Below, one piece after another: positions 11,381-23,630 of a stretch of 64,000 nt of DNA (its first letter is position 1; the number at the start of each line of letters is the position of its first letter). This DNA is from Rhynchopus sp. YZ270_cl-10 (lineage: Eukaryota; Euglenozoa; Diplonemea; Diplonemida; Diplonemidae). The stretch spans positions 1,364,001 through 1,428,000 of the forward strand of contig OZ037852.1 of the NCBI GenBank assembly GCA_964035575.1, in the 5' to 3' direction. The position numbers and the translations under genes are program-made. Below the pieces are notes generated by a model that saw only the letters and a list, made by a program, of their open reading frames with translations, made no database searches and had not been told where the DNA came from.

Positions 11381-12921
11381 GGGATAAGGACAGTCTGGCC
11401 CACTACGTTTGACTTTTGGACAGTATGGGCCCAACATGTTTCGATAAAGACAGTTCAGACCCAAACGTTTGTAAAAAAGACAGTTCAGACCCAAAACGTT
11501 TGCAAAAAAGACAGTTCAGACCCAAAACGTTTGTAAAAAAGACAGTTCAGACCCAAAACGTTTGCAAAAAAGACAGTTCAGACCCAAAACGTTTGCAAAA
11601 AAGACAGTTCAGACCCAGGCAGCGGTAGGGAGGGTTTGCGGGTTTCTGGTGGGAGGGGTGTTCGCGGGGGTACCCCCCGCTGAATCTGGCACTGGGGTGC
11701 CCAAGCACCCAGATACGCAGGTACACACGTACACGTACCCTAATTGCCAGAGTCGACGCAACAAAAAAGTCCAAAAGACTTTGTTGGTGGCCTTACTCAT
11801 TTGGATCACAACAATTTTGGCCCAGGCATGCTCTTGAAGTATGACAATTTAGTGTGTATGGGGCAGGGTGTTGTTTTGTTCTGAATTCTCTTTGTTATAA
11901 TATCTATCTAGCATCAAAATTGTGGAAAACTTTGCACCCCAAACACCCTCAACAACGCCCGCCAAAAGGCGCCCCTTGTTTCTGGGAGTTGGTTCTCATG
12001 TTTGATACACTACACAGCAGACATTCCTCTGAGTCCAACGCTTGTGCGGCGTTGTACTTAAGGTGCACGAAGACAGGGTCTGGTGGTAAATTTTGCGTAC
12101 TGCGACGTGGTACTGCGTGGGTCTGGGAATATGGGTACCTGGGTACAGGATATTTGTTGTCAAAGACATCTTCCACCATGCATTGAGGAGGGTAAGACAG
12201 TGGTCGCAGTTTGTACTTGATAGCATTACAACATTTAACTTCTCCACGGGGGTCTTGGGCCGTTCACTCGGTTCTACCTTGACTAGCGGAAGAGGCCTTT
12301 TTGGTCTCTAGAATATCCGGTATTCCCGAACGGAGGCACACTTTGTGTGTTACTACGACCTGGCAACTTCCAGCAGTAGGTTAAGTAATCTTTCTTGTAA
12401 ATTGTTGGATCATTATCTCCTCAGTGCATGAATGCCCCACGTGACTGGACACTTTTGTGTTTGTCATGTGGAGCTGTGGTTGCTCTTTCACGACTTTTTT
12501 TCTTGTACACCAGTGTACCGTGTACCTGGGTACCTAGGCACCTGGTCGCCTGGGTACGTACCGGTAAATGTGACCAAATACCTGGTCATCTGACCAGGTT
12601 TTCCTGGTCATGACCAGGTGGTCTGACCAGGTATACCTGGTCAAATGACCAGGTATCTGGTCAGACCTCTGACCAGCGCACGGTGATAGCCGTGCCCAAG
12701 ACCCACCCAGGGGTGGCATTTTTGGGCTCAGGTGGGTGCAGCTGCCTGGGTCTGAACTGTCTTTTTTGCAAACGTTTTGGGTCTGAACTGTCTTTTTTAC
12801 AAACGTTTTGGGTTTGAACTGTCTTTTTTACAAACGTTTGGGGCTGAACTGTCTTTATCGAAACATGTTGGGCCCATACTGTCCAAAAGTCAAACGTAGT
12901 GGGCCAGACTGTCCTTATCCC
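11381..12921. mobile_element. Mutator-like DNA element with exact 9-bp duplication
   Basis: Inverted ends of about 200 bp start GGGATAAGGACAGTCTGGCC and end with its complement. Flanks AAAAGAAAT at 11372-11380 and 12922-12930 are identical, a 9-bp target duplication. Inside both ends are tandem units of about 31 bp containing GACAGTTCAGACCCAAAACG, five to six on the left. The core (about 11790-12480) is the reverse-oriented, decayed sequence shared with 1424-3292 and 21067-22999. A cluster of TGACCAGGT words in both orientations lies at 12580-12680. Frames through the 31-bp units are repeat artefacts. Confidence 0.88.
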
Positions 12922-13342
12922 AAAAGAAATAGAAATGATGGAAAGGGGGGTTACTGTGAGTTTTTTCTTTCCCCCCCTGTTTTTAGAGATGAAAGAAAAA
13001 CACAGCAACTTGCGGAGAGATAAACAAAACGTGAATTTTCCCATTTCTTGGAGACGTTGAGGTACCTTCATAGTTGCCAAGTTGTTTTTTTTTGGTACAC
13101 TGTCACGAGAGAGGGCTTTGTATTTCAAATCAACTTTTTTTTATTAGGCTGGCATCGTACGTGGGTCAGTCGGAGGTGCCTGCATCGACACAGTTTATTA
13201 TTCTTCTCCGCATCCTGAAGTCTGGTTCTATTTTTTCCACGACTTTTTTTTAAACCACAAGGTGTGCGCACAAGAGGCACATTTTCATCTTTCAAGCTTT
13301 CTCTTTTTAAAGAACATGCGATGTGATCCCACTTTTTATCTT

Positions 13343-13373
<31 letters not shown>

Positions 13374-13508
13374 GTACAACAAACGCATGCTAAAAGCCTA
13401 TCAACAACGAATTAGTACAAACCCTTTTGTGTACTGCAAATGGTGTTCTGGACTTTCATCTTTTGAAGTTGAGAGGATTCTAATTTGGATGTGATCGAAA
13501 AAAAAACA

Positions 13509-13580
13509 CAGTGGAGATTGCACAACTGTGGCAACACAACCGAGGCAACTACACTACTCCAACAATTTTTCAAAAAAAAA
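13509..13580 (+). repeat. SINE-like dispersed repeat, copy 3
   Basis: Same unit as 4134-4205 with small deletions, ending in TTTTTCAAAAA. Confidence 0.65.
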
Positions 13581-13794
13581 ACTCAAAAAAAAAGAGAAGA
13601 CTTTTCAAGATCTCATGCCAGACGAAGTCGGCCTCTCTACGGCCGATTCAGGCGTGGCTGAGGCATACTCTAGAATACATACGTCGCCCCTCAGATATAT
13701 TATCCAAGCCAGGCCATTTTTCAAGCGTACCAGGCCTCGCTGCATTGTCTGATCTGTTGATGTGTGTTTCGAAGGCCAAAAATAAAAGCTACTT

Positions 13795-13948
13795 TCCAGA
13801 GTTGAGGACGACTTTCGTCTATATCTTTTAAGTACATTATCCTTTTCAGGGCGACATTGAGTACAGATCTTTCACTAGCGGGTGATTGTCGACAAAAATA
13901 ATAAGCACACTCTAGGGTGGCTACACTACCACAAACCAAGTTTTCAAA
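13795..13948 (+). repeat. second SINE-like repeat ending GTTTTCAAAAAA
   Basis: Begins near GTTGAGGACGA and ends CCAAGTTTTCAAAAAAA. Related copies lie at 51064-51150 and 46905-46960, and more distantly at 41195-41385 and 61985-62118. The shared 3' end with A tail suggests retroposition by a common machinery. Confidence 0.5.
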
Positions 13949-14202
13949 AAAAAAATCCGTTTTTCAAGCTTATCTCCTCCGACCCTGTATTAAAGGAAAC
14001 GAAAAAAAAAAATCAGCGTTTGTTGTCAGTACAACTTTAGCGAAGCGTTTTTCTTGACTGCGTGGGTAAAAGATGGGCCCACTACAGGAAATATAATATT
14101 TGGAGCGAGATTCCCCGACGTCACATCGGAGCATGTTTACCAAAACCCCCCCCTCTCTCGATGGCTTCATAATTAAACCGGAGCTTTATAACCTATATCA
14201 TT

Positions 14203-14322
14203 GTTTGTAGTCTGAGTCAGACTGATTTTTGGGCCAGGCCGAGGATTGGGCTCCTCTCGTCACTCATCTCGTACCTCTTTCGAGTGCGAGATGAGTCAGT
14301 CTGACTCAGGCTGACTACAAAC
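14203..14322. mobile_element. MITE-like hairpin element
   Basis: About 120 bp. The left end GTTTGTAGTCTGAGTCAGAC is mirrored by the right end, which reads as its complement with one extra CTGA block. GATGAGT words lie in the middle. No flanking duplication was seen. Confidence 0.65.
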
Positions 14323-16330
14323 CATGCATGGGTACTATTCATATTTCACGTTGTTTTTCTTCCACGTTTTATCACCCTTTTTTTTTTTTTTGTTCTTTTC
14401 AGCAACTGCTGCATTAAAATAAACTCCGAAACGAAACAATCGATGCATCTTTTTGTTGTTCGCGGGAGGGGAGGAGGGGGAGGGGGGAAATAGTATATCT
14501 CAACCAGGTAAAAGGGGTGGGCGTGTGTGATTTTTTTTTGTTATCAGGCTGTTTTTTTTTTTTTTTTTTTGGGACACAACCAATCAGGGATTTATATACG
14601 ATTTTTTTCCTTACCAAAAGTGCAAAAAAAGTGAGGTTGCTATTCCTGAGGGGGCTGCAGGCACGGAGGGACTTTTTTGAAGAAATGGACTTCAGATTGA
14701 AGTATCATCTTGTACTAGCCCAGGGGGCTTCACTGGCTAGGGCTCCAGCAGGTCCCACATGCACTATGCCTGACTCCAGCACGCAAGGTAGCATTCACAG
14801 CACCTTTCACCCCTTCAGGAGGAGTGCATAAAAGGGCACCCGGATGCAATTTTTCACCCATATCAGGACTCATGACTCAATTTTTTTTGCGAAGCAAAAA
14901 AAAATAATATAATATGGCGCCGCAGGCGAAAAAAATTGGGGTACGGTGTAAAAATCTAGCCTTTTACACAACAGAGTCACTCAACGAACCCTTTTTTGCG
15001 GAGCAAAAAAGGAAAAATGGCGCCGCAGGCAAAAAAAAATTTGGGTACAGCCTGTATGGTACGGGATTTCATGGTGCGGTCAGCAACCCAGTTCCCCAAA
15101 AAATGCAAAAAACTTTTTTTCCAAATCTGCAATTTTTTTTTTTTTTTTTCAAAACTGAGGTTCAGCCTCAGTTCTACTATGGTATATAAATCTCTGCAAC
15201 CAATACGTTTTGATTGTGATATCTGAGCGTGCGTGTTTGTTTGTTTTTTTTTTTTGTGTGTGCACCACTACTCAAAAGGTCTTGGCCTCCTTCATCGAAA
15301 TGTTTTTGCAGCGCAACGGTTCTCCATGTATTGCACGGGAAACAATATGACAAACAGGTGCAGGGTGGTTCCGTGCATGTCATAGAACCCGGCACCTTGT
15401 GTGTCTCCCAAAAAAGATCGGGTCTTTTGTTTGTGCGCTCAACGCCGGGAAAACAAAAAGGTGAAAAAATGTGTTAAACTGAAGTACGGTTGTTGTGGTT
15501 AATTGAGTACTCAAAGAAAACAAGCAAGCTTCTGTTTTTTTTCAATCCGTTTTGTTTGCCCTGCAGCGCTGCCTCCAATCTTTTTAGAATTGACAACAAG
15601 TTGTTTTATCAAAAAACCAAAAGCGTTGTCAAGTTTTGATCCGTTTTTAGGGTAATACCTGCGAATATTGCCTAGGTGTTGTGTATGTGGGGTTTATGTG
15701 TGTCCTCTCGTCTTGCAAGGTTTGAACATATTTGTAGATATTTGCATGAATAGGCATTTATCTTAGATATGCTCTTCTTCTTCTTGTAACCTTTGGCATG
15801 CTTGGAGGAGTCAAACGCCTGGAGGACCCAATTCCTATGCGCATTCACTTACGCAAAAAAAAGCTGACGGAAAGGAAAAAAGGGGGCGCAACATATTTCT
15901 CTCCGATGTAGTTCTCAGGTGCGTTCTCGTCTTGCAAAAATAAACTTTTTCTGTGTTCTTTCCTTTTTTTTCTCTTTGTTCGATACAGATGAGTGTGTCA
16001 TCAGCCCAACGGGGCTATCACTCATCTTTTTTCTTCAATTTTTCTTCAATTTTTTTGGGATATCTTTTTTATCTTGCCCGAAAACCCGGGTCCTGACCTC
16101 GCTTCTGTGGTAGCTGTCCACTCTTGGCATGCCCGTCAGTGTGGGGAAGCCGTTCCAGCACTTTCACCCTTAGGTTACACCTTCATAGAGTTTTGTAAAG
16201 GAACCCCCCAGATGCAATTTAAAGTCCAGCGCAGAAGCCTTTTTATTCAAATGAATGTGGGTTTGTAAACGGGAAAAAAAAACACCCCAGAAGAATGCGG
16301 AAACGCTGCGACTAGAGTTTTTTTTTTTTT
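14323..16330. other. intergenic DNA, no gene seen
   Basis: Long T and A runs and short worn repeats. The inverted copy of the GCCTGCGGCGCC double module is at 14886-15055. Longer frames here are T-run driven. Confidence 0.55.
14886..15055 (-). repeat. GCCTGCGGCGCCAT repeat, inverted copy
   Basis: Reverse complement of 5740-5888 with a slightly longer middle. Two ATGGCGCCGCAGGC modules, each beside a GC(A/G)AAGC-type hairpin with A/T arms. Confidence 0.75.
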
Positions 16331-17070
16331 TAACCTATTAGCCACTAAGGGGGGTGGGGGTTTTTTTCCCGTTCTTTGTTTTGGAATCATCTGAGTGTTT
16401 CTGGGTCAAAACTGGGGCGATGGCGCATTTTTTGGGTCCTCTAGGTGGTTTGGTATGGTCTTCGGGGACTTCTGCGGTTCTGAGAATCAAAATCGAAAAA
16501 TCGCATTCGTTAGGCTGTGACCGTCCCTGTTTCACGCATTTTCCTTGGTGTGCGTGTTGTGGGTGGCGGAAAAAATCAAAAACAAAATTCTAAAAAATCC
16601 AAAAAAAATAGGGGAATCACACATTTCAACCTCCCGGAATCTATTAAAAAATTTTTTTTTCACTTTTGACAAAATTTTATTGTCTTGGAGACTCTTGCCA
16701 TGTTTTGATAGTGCGCTGAAAACCCTAAAAAACCCCAAAAAAACCCCTTTTTCACGAATTTCCCTAAGTGGTGGGTGATTTTGGGTGGGTGGGGGAAGGA
16801 AAAAAAAAAAAAAAAAATGGGGGGAATTCATGGCTGTGTAACTTAAGTTAAAAAAAAAACTTAAGTTTTCTCCGAAATCCTCCGGAAAATTTAGGCGACT
16901 TAAGCTACTAAAAAAAAAAAACATAAATTAAAAAACTTAGGTTTTCGAAAAAAAAACTTAAGTTTTTTTAGAAAAAAACGTAACTTAAGTTTTTATTTTT
17001 AAAAAACAGCTTAAGTTACCAACTTAAGTCACTTAAGTTAACTTAAGTTACCGTTTTTTTTTTTTTTTTT

Positions 17071-17472
17071 GCTTGGGCGATGAACATCACTGAAGGGGGC
17101 GGATGCCTGGTGAAGCTTTTAAACGCCGGCATTTGCATTTCCGGAATCCGTCCGGCCAGTGGTGGGGTCAATTTGCCGAAATGGACAAGTTCTTGTTTTT
17201 GGTCAATTTCCGCACAGTACACAGTACACAGTACACAGTACACAGTACACAGTACACAGTACACAGTACACAGTACACAGTACACAGTACACAGTACACA
17301 GTACACAGTACACAGTACACAGTACACAGTACACAGTACACAGTACACAGTATGTAATCTATGGTGGTCAAAGTGCAAAATTCCTTCGTCAATGCATTTT
17401 TTGAGTAACTGTTATACCTAGAGAATACGGTCACATCACTCTTCAGACCACCTGCAGCTTCACCACCCAAGC
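17071..17472. mobile_element. small inverted-repeat element carrying a 7-bp array
   Basis: Left GCTTGGGCGATGAA and right TTCACCACCCAAGC are near complements. The interior has the GTGGGGTCAATTTGCCGAAA block, then GGTCAATTTCCGCA, then the CAGTACA array. The same block beside an array occurs, reverse-complemented, at 63470-63560. Confidence 0.6.
17213..17352. repeat. 7-bp minisatellite, CAGTACA units
   Basis: About 20 uninterrupted CAGTACA units directly after GGTCAATTTCCGCA. Confidence 0.95.
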
Positions 17473-17634
17473 AAAAAAAAAAAAAAAAAAAAAAAAAACG
17501 ATGACCTAAGGTAACTTAGGTGACTTAAGTTTTTTTTTTTAAAAAAACTTAGGTCACCTAAGTTACACAGCCATGGGGAATCACACATTTTTGGTCAGCG
17601 GAGGCCTATAAAAAATTTTTTTTTCACTTTTGGT

Positions 17635-18832
17635 CAGGGGTGTCGCTAATTCGGGTCCAGGGTCCCGACTTTTTCAAAACCAAAAAAAAAATTTGCACCC
17701 CTAGTAAAATCTGTGTAGGAAAAAAAAAAAATTTGCACCTAATACAGGGTGGGTTTAATGTGTTAACAACTTGTTCTTTTTTTAAGTGAGAGGCCACCGT
17801 GAACTCGGTTGTGTCAGAACGTTCCAAAAACGAGGTTTTTGGGGGTCAGGGAAAATCACCAGGTGCCGCCCTCACCCCGTGAAGATTTTTTTTTTTTGGG
17901 GTGGGATTTCCAGATTTACCTTACCCTGCCTTACCCTTTTTTTGCAAACCGGGGTTTCCTTAGTAAAGGTACCATAGCGTGTTTTTGCGCACACATGTGA
18001 CCCCACCGTGGAGAGCAATCGGCTCGCGCAATCAAAAAGAACGCAGAGAAAAAGGCAAAGACAAAAAGACAAAAGTTGGGTACCGTGCGCCTGCGGCGCT
18101 ACCGTTCTCAGTCAAGAACACCACAATTTCATCTGAAGCTGTGTTTTCAGACTTGAACATGACCCTTGTTTACGAGAATCGGCAGTCTCGAAAAGTGCAC
18201 AGGAATAAAAAAATGGTGAAAACTTAAATACCGAAAACTCGTCCATTTTTCCAAAATGGCCCCATCACTTTCTGCAATTGCACCGCATCGGACGATGCAA
18301 TCAACAAAAACGCCCAAAAACGCCTCCCCTTTTTTCGTGCTCTGGGAACATGCTTGCAGGGGTTTCCTTGCTAAAACCAGAGAATCTCATACTTCATAGT
18401 AAGGGTACTTTAGCGTATTTTAGCGCATACATGTGACCCCACCGTGGAGAGTAATCGGCTCGCACAATCAAACGAACGCAGAGAAAAGGGAAAAAGAAAA
18501 AGACAAAAGTTGGGTACCGTGCGCCTGCGGCGCTACCTACTATTCTCAGTGGTGTCAAAAACACCACAATTTCATCTGAATTTGGGTTTTCAGACCTGAA
18601 AATGACCCATGTTTAAGAGTATGGGTTCATATTTTGTGAAAATTTAAGTCACTAAAAGTTTGTCCATTTTTCCGTATATCCCCCACCACAGCCTGGGATT
18701 GGCTCGGAAATGCCACAAAACACTGTTTTTTCGCCCCCTGCTAATGGAAAAAAAATCCCCACGTAAAAAAAAAAAATTTGCACCCCGATTTCAGATTTTT
18801 CAAAAATTTCCCCAAAATTAGCGACACCCCTG
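17635..18832. mobile_element. inverted-repeat element with internal direct duplication
   Basis: CAGGGGTGTCGCTAAT at the left and ATTAGCGACACCCCTG at the right are exact complements. Inside, about 190-240 bp at 17936-18180 is repeated directly at 18400-18615, including GGGTACCGTGCGCCTGCGGC. A third, inverted copy is at about 53750-53885. Confidence 0.65.
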
Positions 18833-19179
18833 CTTTTGGTACTCCAGAAATAAAAAATACCAAGTACGCAACAACTACGCACTAAGTACGCAACAAGTAC
18901 GCAACAAGTACGCAATATAGGGTATTCCTGTATTTTTTTTTTCGTGCACAAAGTGCGCAACAAGTACGCAGCAAGTACGCAACAAGTACGCAAAATGGGG
19001 TTTTCAGGAGCACCAACTTTTGAAAAAAAAAAAAATTGTCTCAGACGCAGGTGCTGATTAATGTGCCCATATATGGGCACCTAGTGGCTAATAGGTTAAA
19101 TATTTCCAAAATCAGTCCTATTCGTGGTCCTTTACCCCCCCCCCCCCCCCCCCCCTTCCTTTACCCCCCCCCCTAGGCA

Positions 19180-19986
19180 TACTGTGCAGGCGAGCCGTTT
19201 TTAGGCGAGTTTTTCGTTTTCCTGATTTTCAGGAAAAACTCGCCAAAAACTCGCCCTACTCGCCCATTACTCGCCCATTACTCGCCTAAACTCGCCAAAA
19301 ACTCGCCTAAACTCGCCTAAACTCGCCCACATTTGGGTGCAAATCCTGGTGCACATACGCACCTTGGGGGGTGAAAATGTGCACCAGGATGTGAAAATGG
19401 AGGGCGGGGGTGACTGATGACAACATGCCACTCGAAAACACACAAAAAAATTGAAAATGTGTCACTTGTACGTCTAACGGCAACCATGTCACGGCAGTGG
19501 CTGACAGGCATGTATGTAAACATTTGCTCCAGGGGAAGATCCAGGCGTGCCATAGATCCCGGGGGACAAGACGTGCTACAATCCGGAGGATGACGAAGAC
19601 ATGAGCCGGGGCTACACTCGCTATACAACAATGTCCTCGCCATGCCGGTAAATGGCAACCCTGCAGGCCACCCCTTGGCGGTATTCCCCACGACTACATC
19701 GCACCCATCTGTGCAAGCTTCATGGATCCGCAGAAGCTACAGCTGGACTGGTGGTACTGGTTGTGGAAGCCTACAAAGCAAACTGTAGAGGTCTTGTTCA
19801 AGTGGAACGAAAAAAATTTTCTCTTCAAAACTCAAATTTCCCTCATATTTTCGTGTGTACATTTTTCCCAAGGTAAAATCCCTACCTAAAAAAAAAACTC
19901 GCCAAAACTCGCCCCCCAAAAATAGGCGAGTTTTAGGCGAGTTTTTGGCGAGTAGGCGAGTTTTTTTTACTCGCCCGCACAGTATG
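19180..19986. mobile_element. CCTAGG-flanked element with ACTCGCC subterminal repeats
   Basis: Begins CATACTGTGCAGGCGAG and ends with the near complement GTATG, between CCTAGG at 19174-19179 and 19987-19992. ACTCGCC/GGCGAGT words line both inner ends. The middle holds a fossil reverse-transcriptase fragment. Confidence 0.8.
19468..19750 (+). mobile_element. fossil fragment of the tyrosine-recombinase retroelement
   Basis: Clearly similar at the nucleotide level to about 58219-58501, the start of the reverse-transcriptase region of the complete element. It is an old, broken piece with no ends of its own, embedded in the element at 19180-19986. Its divergence is much greater than that between the complete element's own repeats, so it is from an older insertion or a related family. 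Confidence 0.75.
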
Positions 19987-20320
19987 CCTAGGCATACATA
20001 GCGTGCGAATGACCATTCGCATATATTCGCATGTGCGAATGCATTCGCATCCTGTTCGCATTCATTCGCATTGTCGTTCGCATCATTCGCATCATTCGCA
20101 CTATATTCGCACTATATTCGCATGTGCGAATGATGCGAACGATGCGAACACAGTGCGAACATAGTGCGAATGATGCGAACGTAGTGCGAATGTTATAGTA
20201 GTGTGTGAATTCTGTGGGTGTGTGATTGTTGGCTGATCGGGGTTTTTTGTGATTTTTTTGTGATCGGCATATTTTGGGATGAGCTTTTTTTGTCCCACTC
20301 TGGGTGGGTCGTTAGCAGGG

Positions 20321-20980
20321 GTACTGTACTGTACTGTACTGTACTGTACTGTACTGTACTGTACTGTACTGTACTGTACTGTACTGTACTGTACTGTACT
20401 GTACTGTACTGTACTGTACTGTACTGTACTGTACTGTACTGTACTGTACTGTACTGTACTGTACTGTACTGTACTGTACTGTACTGTACTGTACTGTACT
20501 GTACTGTACTGTACTGTACTGTACTGTACTGTACTGTACTGTACTGTACTGTACTGTACTGTACTGTACTGTACTGTACTGTACTGTACTGTACTGTACT
20601 GTACTGTACTGTACTGTACTGTACTGTACTGTACTGTACTGTACTGTACTGTACTGTACTGTACTGTACTGTACTGTACTGTACTGTACTGTACTGTACT
20701 GTACTGTACTGTACTGTACTGTACTGTACTGTACTGTACTGTACTGTACTGTACTGTACTGTACTGTACTGTACTGTACTGTACTGTACTGTACTGTACT
20801 GTACTGTACTGTACTGTACTGTACTGTACTGTACTGTACTGTACTGTACTGTACTGTACTGTACTGTACTGTACTGTACTGTACTGTACTGTACTGTACT
20901 GTACTGTACTGTACTGTACTGTACTGTACTGTACTGTACTGTACTGTACTGTACTGTACTGTACTGTACTGTACTGTACT
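20321..20980. repeat. 5-bp array, GTACT x132
   Basis: 660 bp of perfect GTACT units. The matching inverted array in the sister element has 93 units. Open frames over it exist only because the repeat has no stop codon in several frames. Confidence 0.98.
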
Positions 20981-21066
20981 GCTGAATAACGTTATTCCAA
21001 AATAACACTTGTTATAACGTTATCGATAACGTTATAACACCCACAGTATGTCTTATAATAGGCTAA

Positions 21067-22999
21067 GGGTGAAAGTCAAATGTATACACATATACACAGG
21101 GTTATAGTCAGATCTATACACTCATTGTATATACAATTGTCAATTGTACATACAATTGTATAGAAATTGTATAGATCTGACTATTTGATGTACAATCCCA
21201 ACTTTTTTTATAGTCAGATCTATACAATTTATGTACAATCCCAGTATACACTAGGTCGTACACAAATTGTATAGATTTGACTATACAAAAGTCAGATCTA
21301 TACAATTTTTGGATTGTACACTCGAGGGAGATTGTACACGCCATACCCAGGTACCCAGGTACCCAGGTACCCAGGTACCCAGGTACCCAGGTACCCAGGT
21401 ACCCAGGTACCCAGGTACCCAGGTACCCAGGTACACTGGATACAAGGATAAAAGTCGTGAAAGAGCAACCACAGCCAACCCGCCAGTCACTGAGAAGTGA
21501 CCAGACAGTCCACTTGACAAACACAAAAGTGTCCAGTCACGTGGGGCATTCATGCACTGAGGAGATAATGATCCAACAATTCACAAGAAAACATTACTTA
21601 ACCTACTGCTGGAAATTGCCAGGTCGTAGTAACACACAAAGTGTGCCTCCGTTCGGGAATATCGGAGTTATAGAGTCCTAAAAGGCCTCTGCCGCTAGTC
21701 AAGGTATAACCGAATGAACGGCCCAAGACCCCCGTGGAGAAGTTAAATGTTGTAATGATTTCAAGTAAAATGCGAGCACTGTCTTACCCTCCTCAATGCA
21801 TGGTGGAAGATGTCTTTCACAACAAATATCCTGTACCCAGGTACCCAAATTCCCAAACCCACGCAGTGGCACATGACCGCAAGTGTGAGTGACCCACACA
21901 TGAGGGAATGCGACACTACACAAAATTTACCACCAGACCCCGTCTTCGTGCACCTGAAGTACAACGCCGCAGACAGGCCAAACATGCGTTGGACTCAGAG
22001 GAATGCCCGCTGTGCAGGTATCAATGAGAACCAACTCCCAGCAACAAGGGGCGCCTTTTGGCGGGCGTTGTTGAGGGTGTTTGGGGTGCAAAGTTTTCCA
22101 CAATTTTGATGCGCGGGTACAGAAGTGTTGTCTTGTTCTTTCATCTCTAGGAAATGTAAATGTCAATCGCGTTTAACTACCACGAGGGCTTGTTCAGTGA
22201 ACCCACAAGGGGTCGAAGGGGGTTGGTTATCCCGTATCTATCAAAGGTTGTGTCGACCAGGCTAAACCACTATGTTACGCTGTACGTTGTTAAATCCGAA
22301 GAAATAACACTTTAGCAGCCGCAGGAAGTTTGCTAAAAAGAGTGCCTCACGCTACACAAACCACCACCCGCGATTGACTTAGATGTTATAACAAAGAGAA
22401 TTCAGAACAAAACAACACCCTGCCCCATACACACTAAATTGTCATGCTTTAAGAGCATGCCTGGGCCAAAATTACTATGACGAAAAGGCAACAAGACCAC
22501 CCACAAAGAGTGTGAAATGTGCGCTGGTTTTCTGGGGGAACGCAATATTTTCTTGTGCCTAGTCCTCCGCAAGCAGAGGACAGACTTTCCGGAAGGTTTC
22601 CAAAGTCGAATTTCTTGCACTAGCTATGCTCCCTGGGTTAAATGGCAATAGCAGTGACTGACTTCTGAGAAAAATCGGGTGTGCGAAACCCAATTTCCAT
22701 TTTTTGTGTATAGTCCTGTAGGGGTGGGTGTGTGTGTGGGTAGGTGGGTAGGTGGGTGGGTGTACTCTAAACGTAAATGTTTTCCACTATGGGTAGGGAT
22801 TTGTGTACGACCTAGTGTATACTGGGATTGTACATAAATTGTATAGATCTGACTATAAAAAAAGTTGGGATTGTACATCAAATAGTCAGATCTATACAAT
22901 TTCTATACAATTGTATGTACAATTGACAATTGTATATACAATGAGTGTATAGATCTGACTATAACCCTGTGTATATGTGTATACATTTGACTTTCACCC
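21067..22999. mobile_element. Mutator-like DNA element inserted in the CATTCGCA element
   Basis: Inverted ends of about 190 bp begin GGGTGAAAGTCAAATG and are rich in GATCTATACAATT words. Flanks ATAGGCTAA at 21058-21066 and 23000-23008 are identical, a 9-bp duplication. The sister copy at 29133-30925 keeps the uninterrupted site. The core (about 21430-22640) is decayed sequence shared with 1424-3292, 11381-12921 and 26140-27240. No protein was recognised. Confidence 0.9.
21346..21434. repeat. 8-bp minisatellite, CAGGTACC units
   Basis: About ten CAGGTACC units just inside the left end of the 21067-22999 element. The unit is the complement register of the array at the start of the window. Confidence 0.95.
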
Positions 23000-23630
23000 A
23001 TAGGCTAATATTGGGCTAATAGCCTATTATATGCCATCTTAGACGTAGGCTGCAGTCGGTGCTGTAACATACACCTCACTCACGCTCATCAGTGAAAAAC
23101 ACAAGAGAAATAAGTTGTGTTGTGTCTGTAACGGAGTTGGCCTTAAATTTTGGATTTTTCGGATTTGTTTAACGGGTTAAGCCAGCTACCACCGTACCAC
23201 CAGTGGTAGCTGGGAAGGACTGGAATAGGCTAATAAAATATTAGCCTATTCCAGTTTCATTAGCCTATTCTATAAGGCTTAAATAGGCTAATATCCTATT
23301 AGGCTTTATTAGCTTATCAGCTATGGTATACTGTGTATACGGGTCAGTCCATAAACCACCCCCCCCAAAAGGTAACCTGGGGTCCTTATTTTTATTTCAT
23401 CTGGGTTCTACTGGGACTTTCTCCCCGATTTTTTTTTTAATGAACTCAGAGTTAAGTTTCTGGGTTCAATAAAAAAAACGACGAGCAAAAAGTCCAATTG
23501 GAAATATGATGGATACCCCCCGAGAGCAAAATAAACCAACGGTAAAAATTGGTACCCTTGGTTTCCTATAGGTTCCTATAGGAAACCTACATTTTCCCAT
23601 AATTTCCCACACAACTTACTTGACAACAGG

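Larger units (their letters stand above)
12931..14202. other. intergenic DNA with SINE-like repeats
   Basis: No supported gene. Holds the ATTGCAC...CAAAAA repeat (13509-13580), a segment at 13619-13760 resembling 51790-51925, and a second SINE-like repeat at 13795-13948. GGCATCGTACGTGGGTCAGT at 13150-13169 recurs near 45193. Confidence 0.55.
16830..17574. mobile_element. inverted-repeat element with AACTTAAGTT subterminal words
   Basis: Ends ATGGCTGTGTAACTTAAGTT and the matching complement at the right. Flanks GGGGAATTC (16821-16829) and GGGGAATCA (17575-17583) agree at 7 of 9 bases, a possible worn 9-bp duplication. Palindromic AACTTAAGTT words fill the inner ends. Confidence 0.65.
16331..19098. 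mobile_element. inverted-repeat element with three nested inverted-repeat elements
   Basis: Ends are TAACCTATTAGCCACTA at 16331-16347 and its exact complement at 19082-19098. Inside are elements at 16830-17574 (itself holding 17071-17472) and 17635-18832. Near the right end AAGTACGCAAC words are repeated (18875-19000). No transposase frame was seen, so it is non-autonomous or decayed. Confidence 0.7.

Noticed and set aside
11416-11628. Frame with repeated KDSSDPKRLQKRQ
   Set aside because: It lies entirely in the 31-bp subterminal repeats of the Mutator-like element and has a mirror in the other end.
5740-15055. A single 9-kb element bounded by the inverted GCCTGCGGCGCC repeats and carrying the cyclase
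   Set aside because: The repeats are one of several dispersed copies, their outer edges do not match as ends and no flanking duplication was found.
17043-17470. Frames over the CAGTACA, CTGTGTA and TGTGTATAC arrays (also 24496-25017, 35121-35944, 63008-63642)
   Set aside because: Same artefact of short tandem repeats lacking stop codons.
19180-20320. CRISPR-like appearance of regularly repeated CATTCGCA and ACTCGCC words
   Set aside because: Words occur in both orientations, with irregular spacing and no unique spacers, inside inverted element ends of a eukaryotic genome.
20193-21008. Long frames coding YSTVQ or LYCTV repeats over the GTACT array (also 30116-30736)
   Set aside because: A pentamer array without stops is open in several frames on both strands; no start context or non-repeat domain supports a protein.
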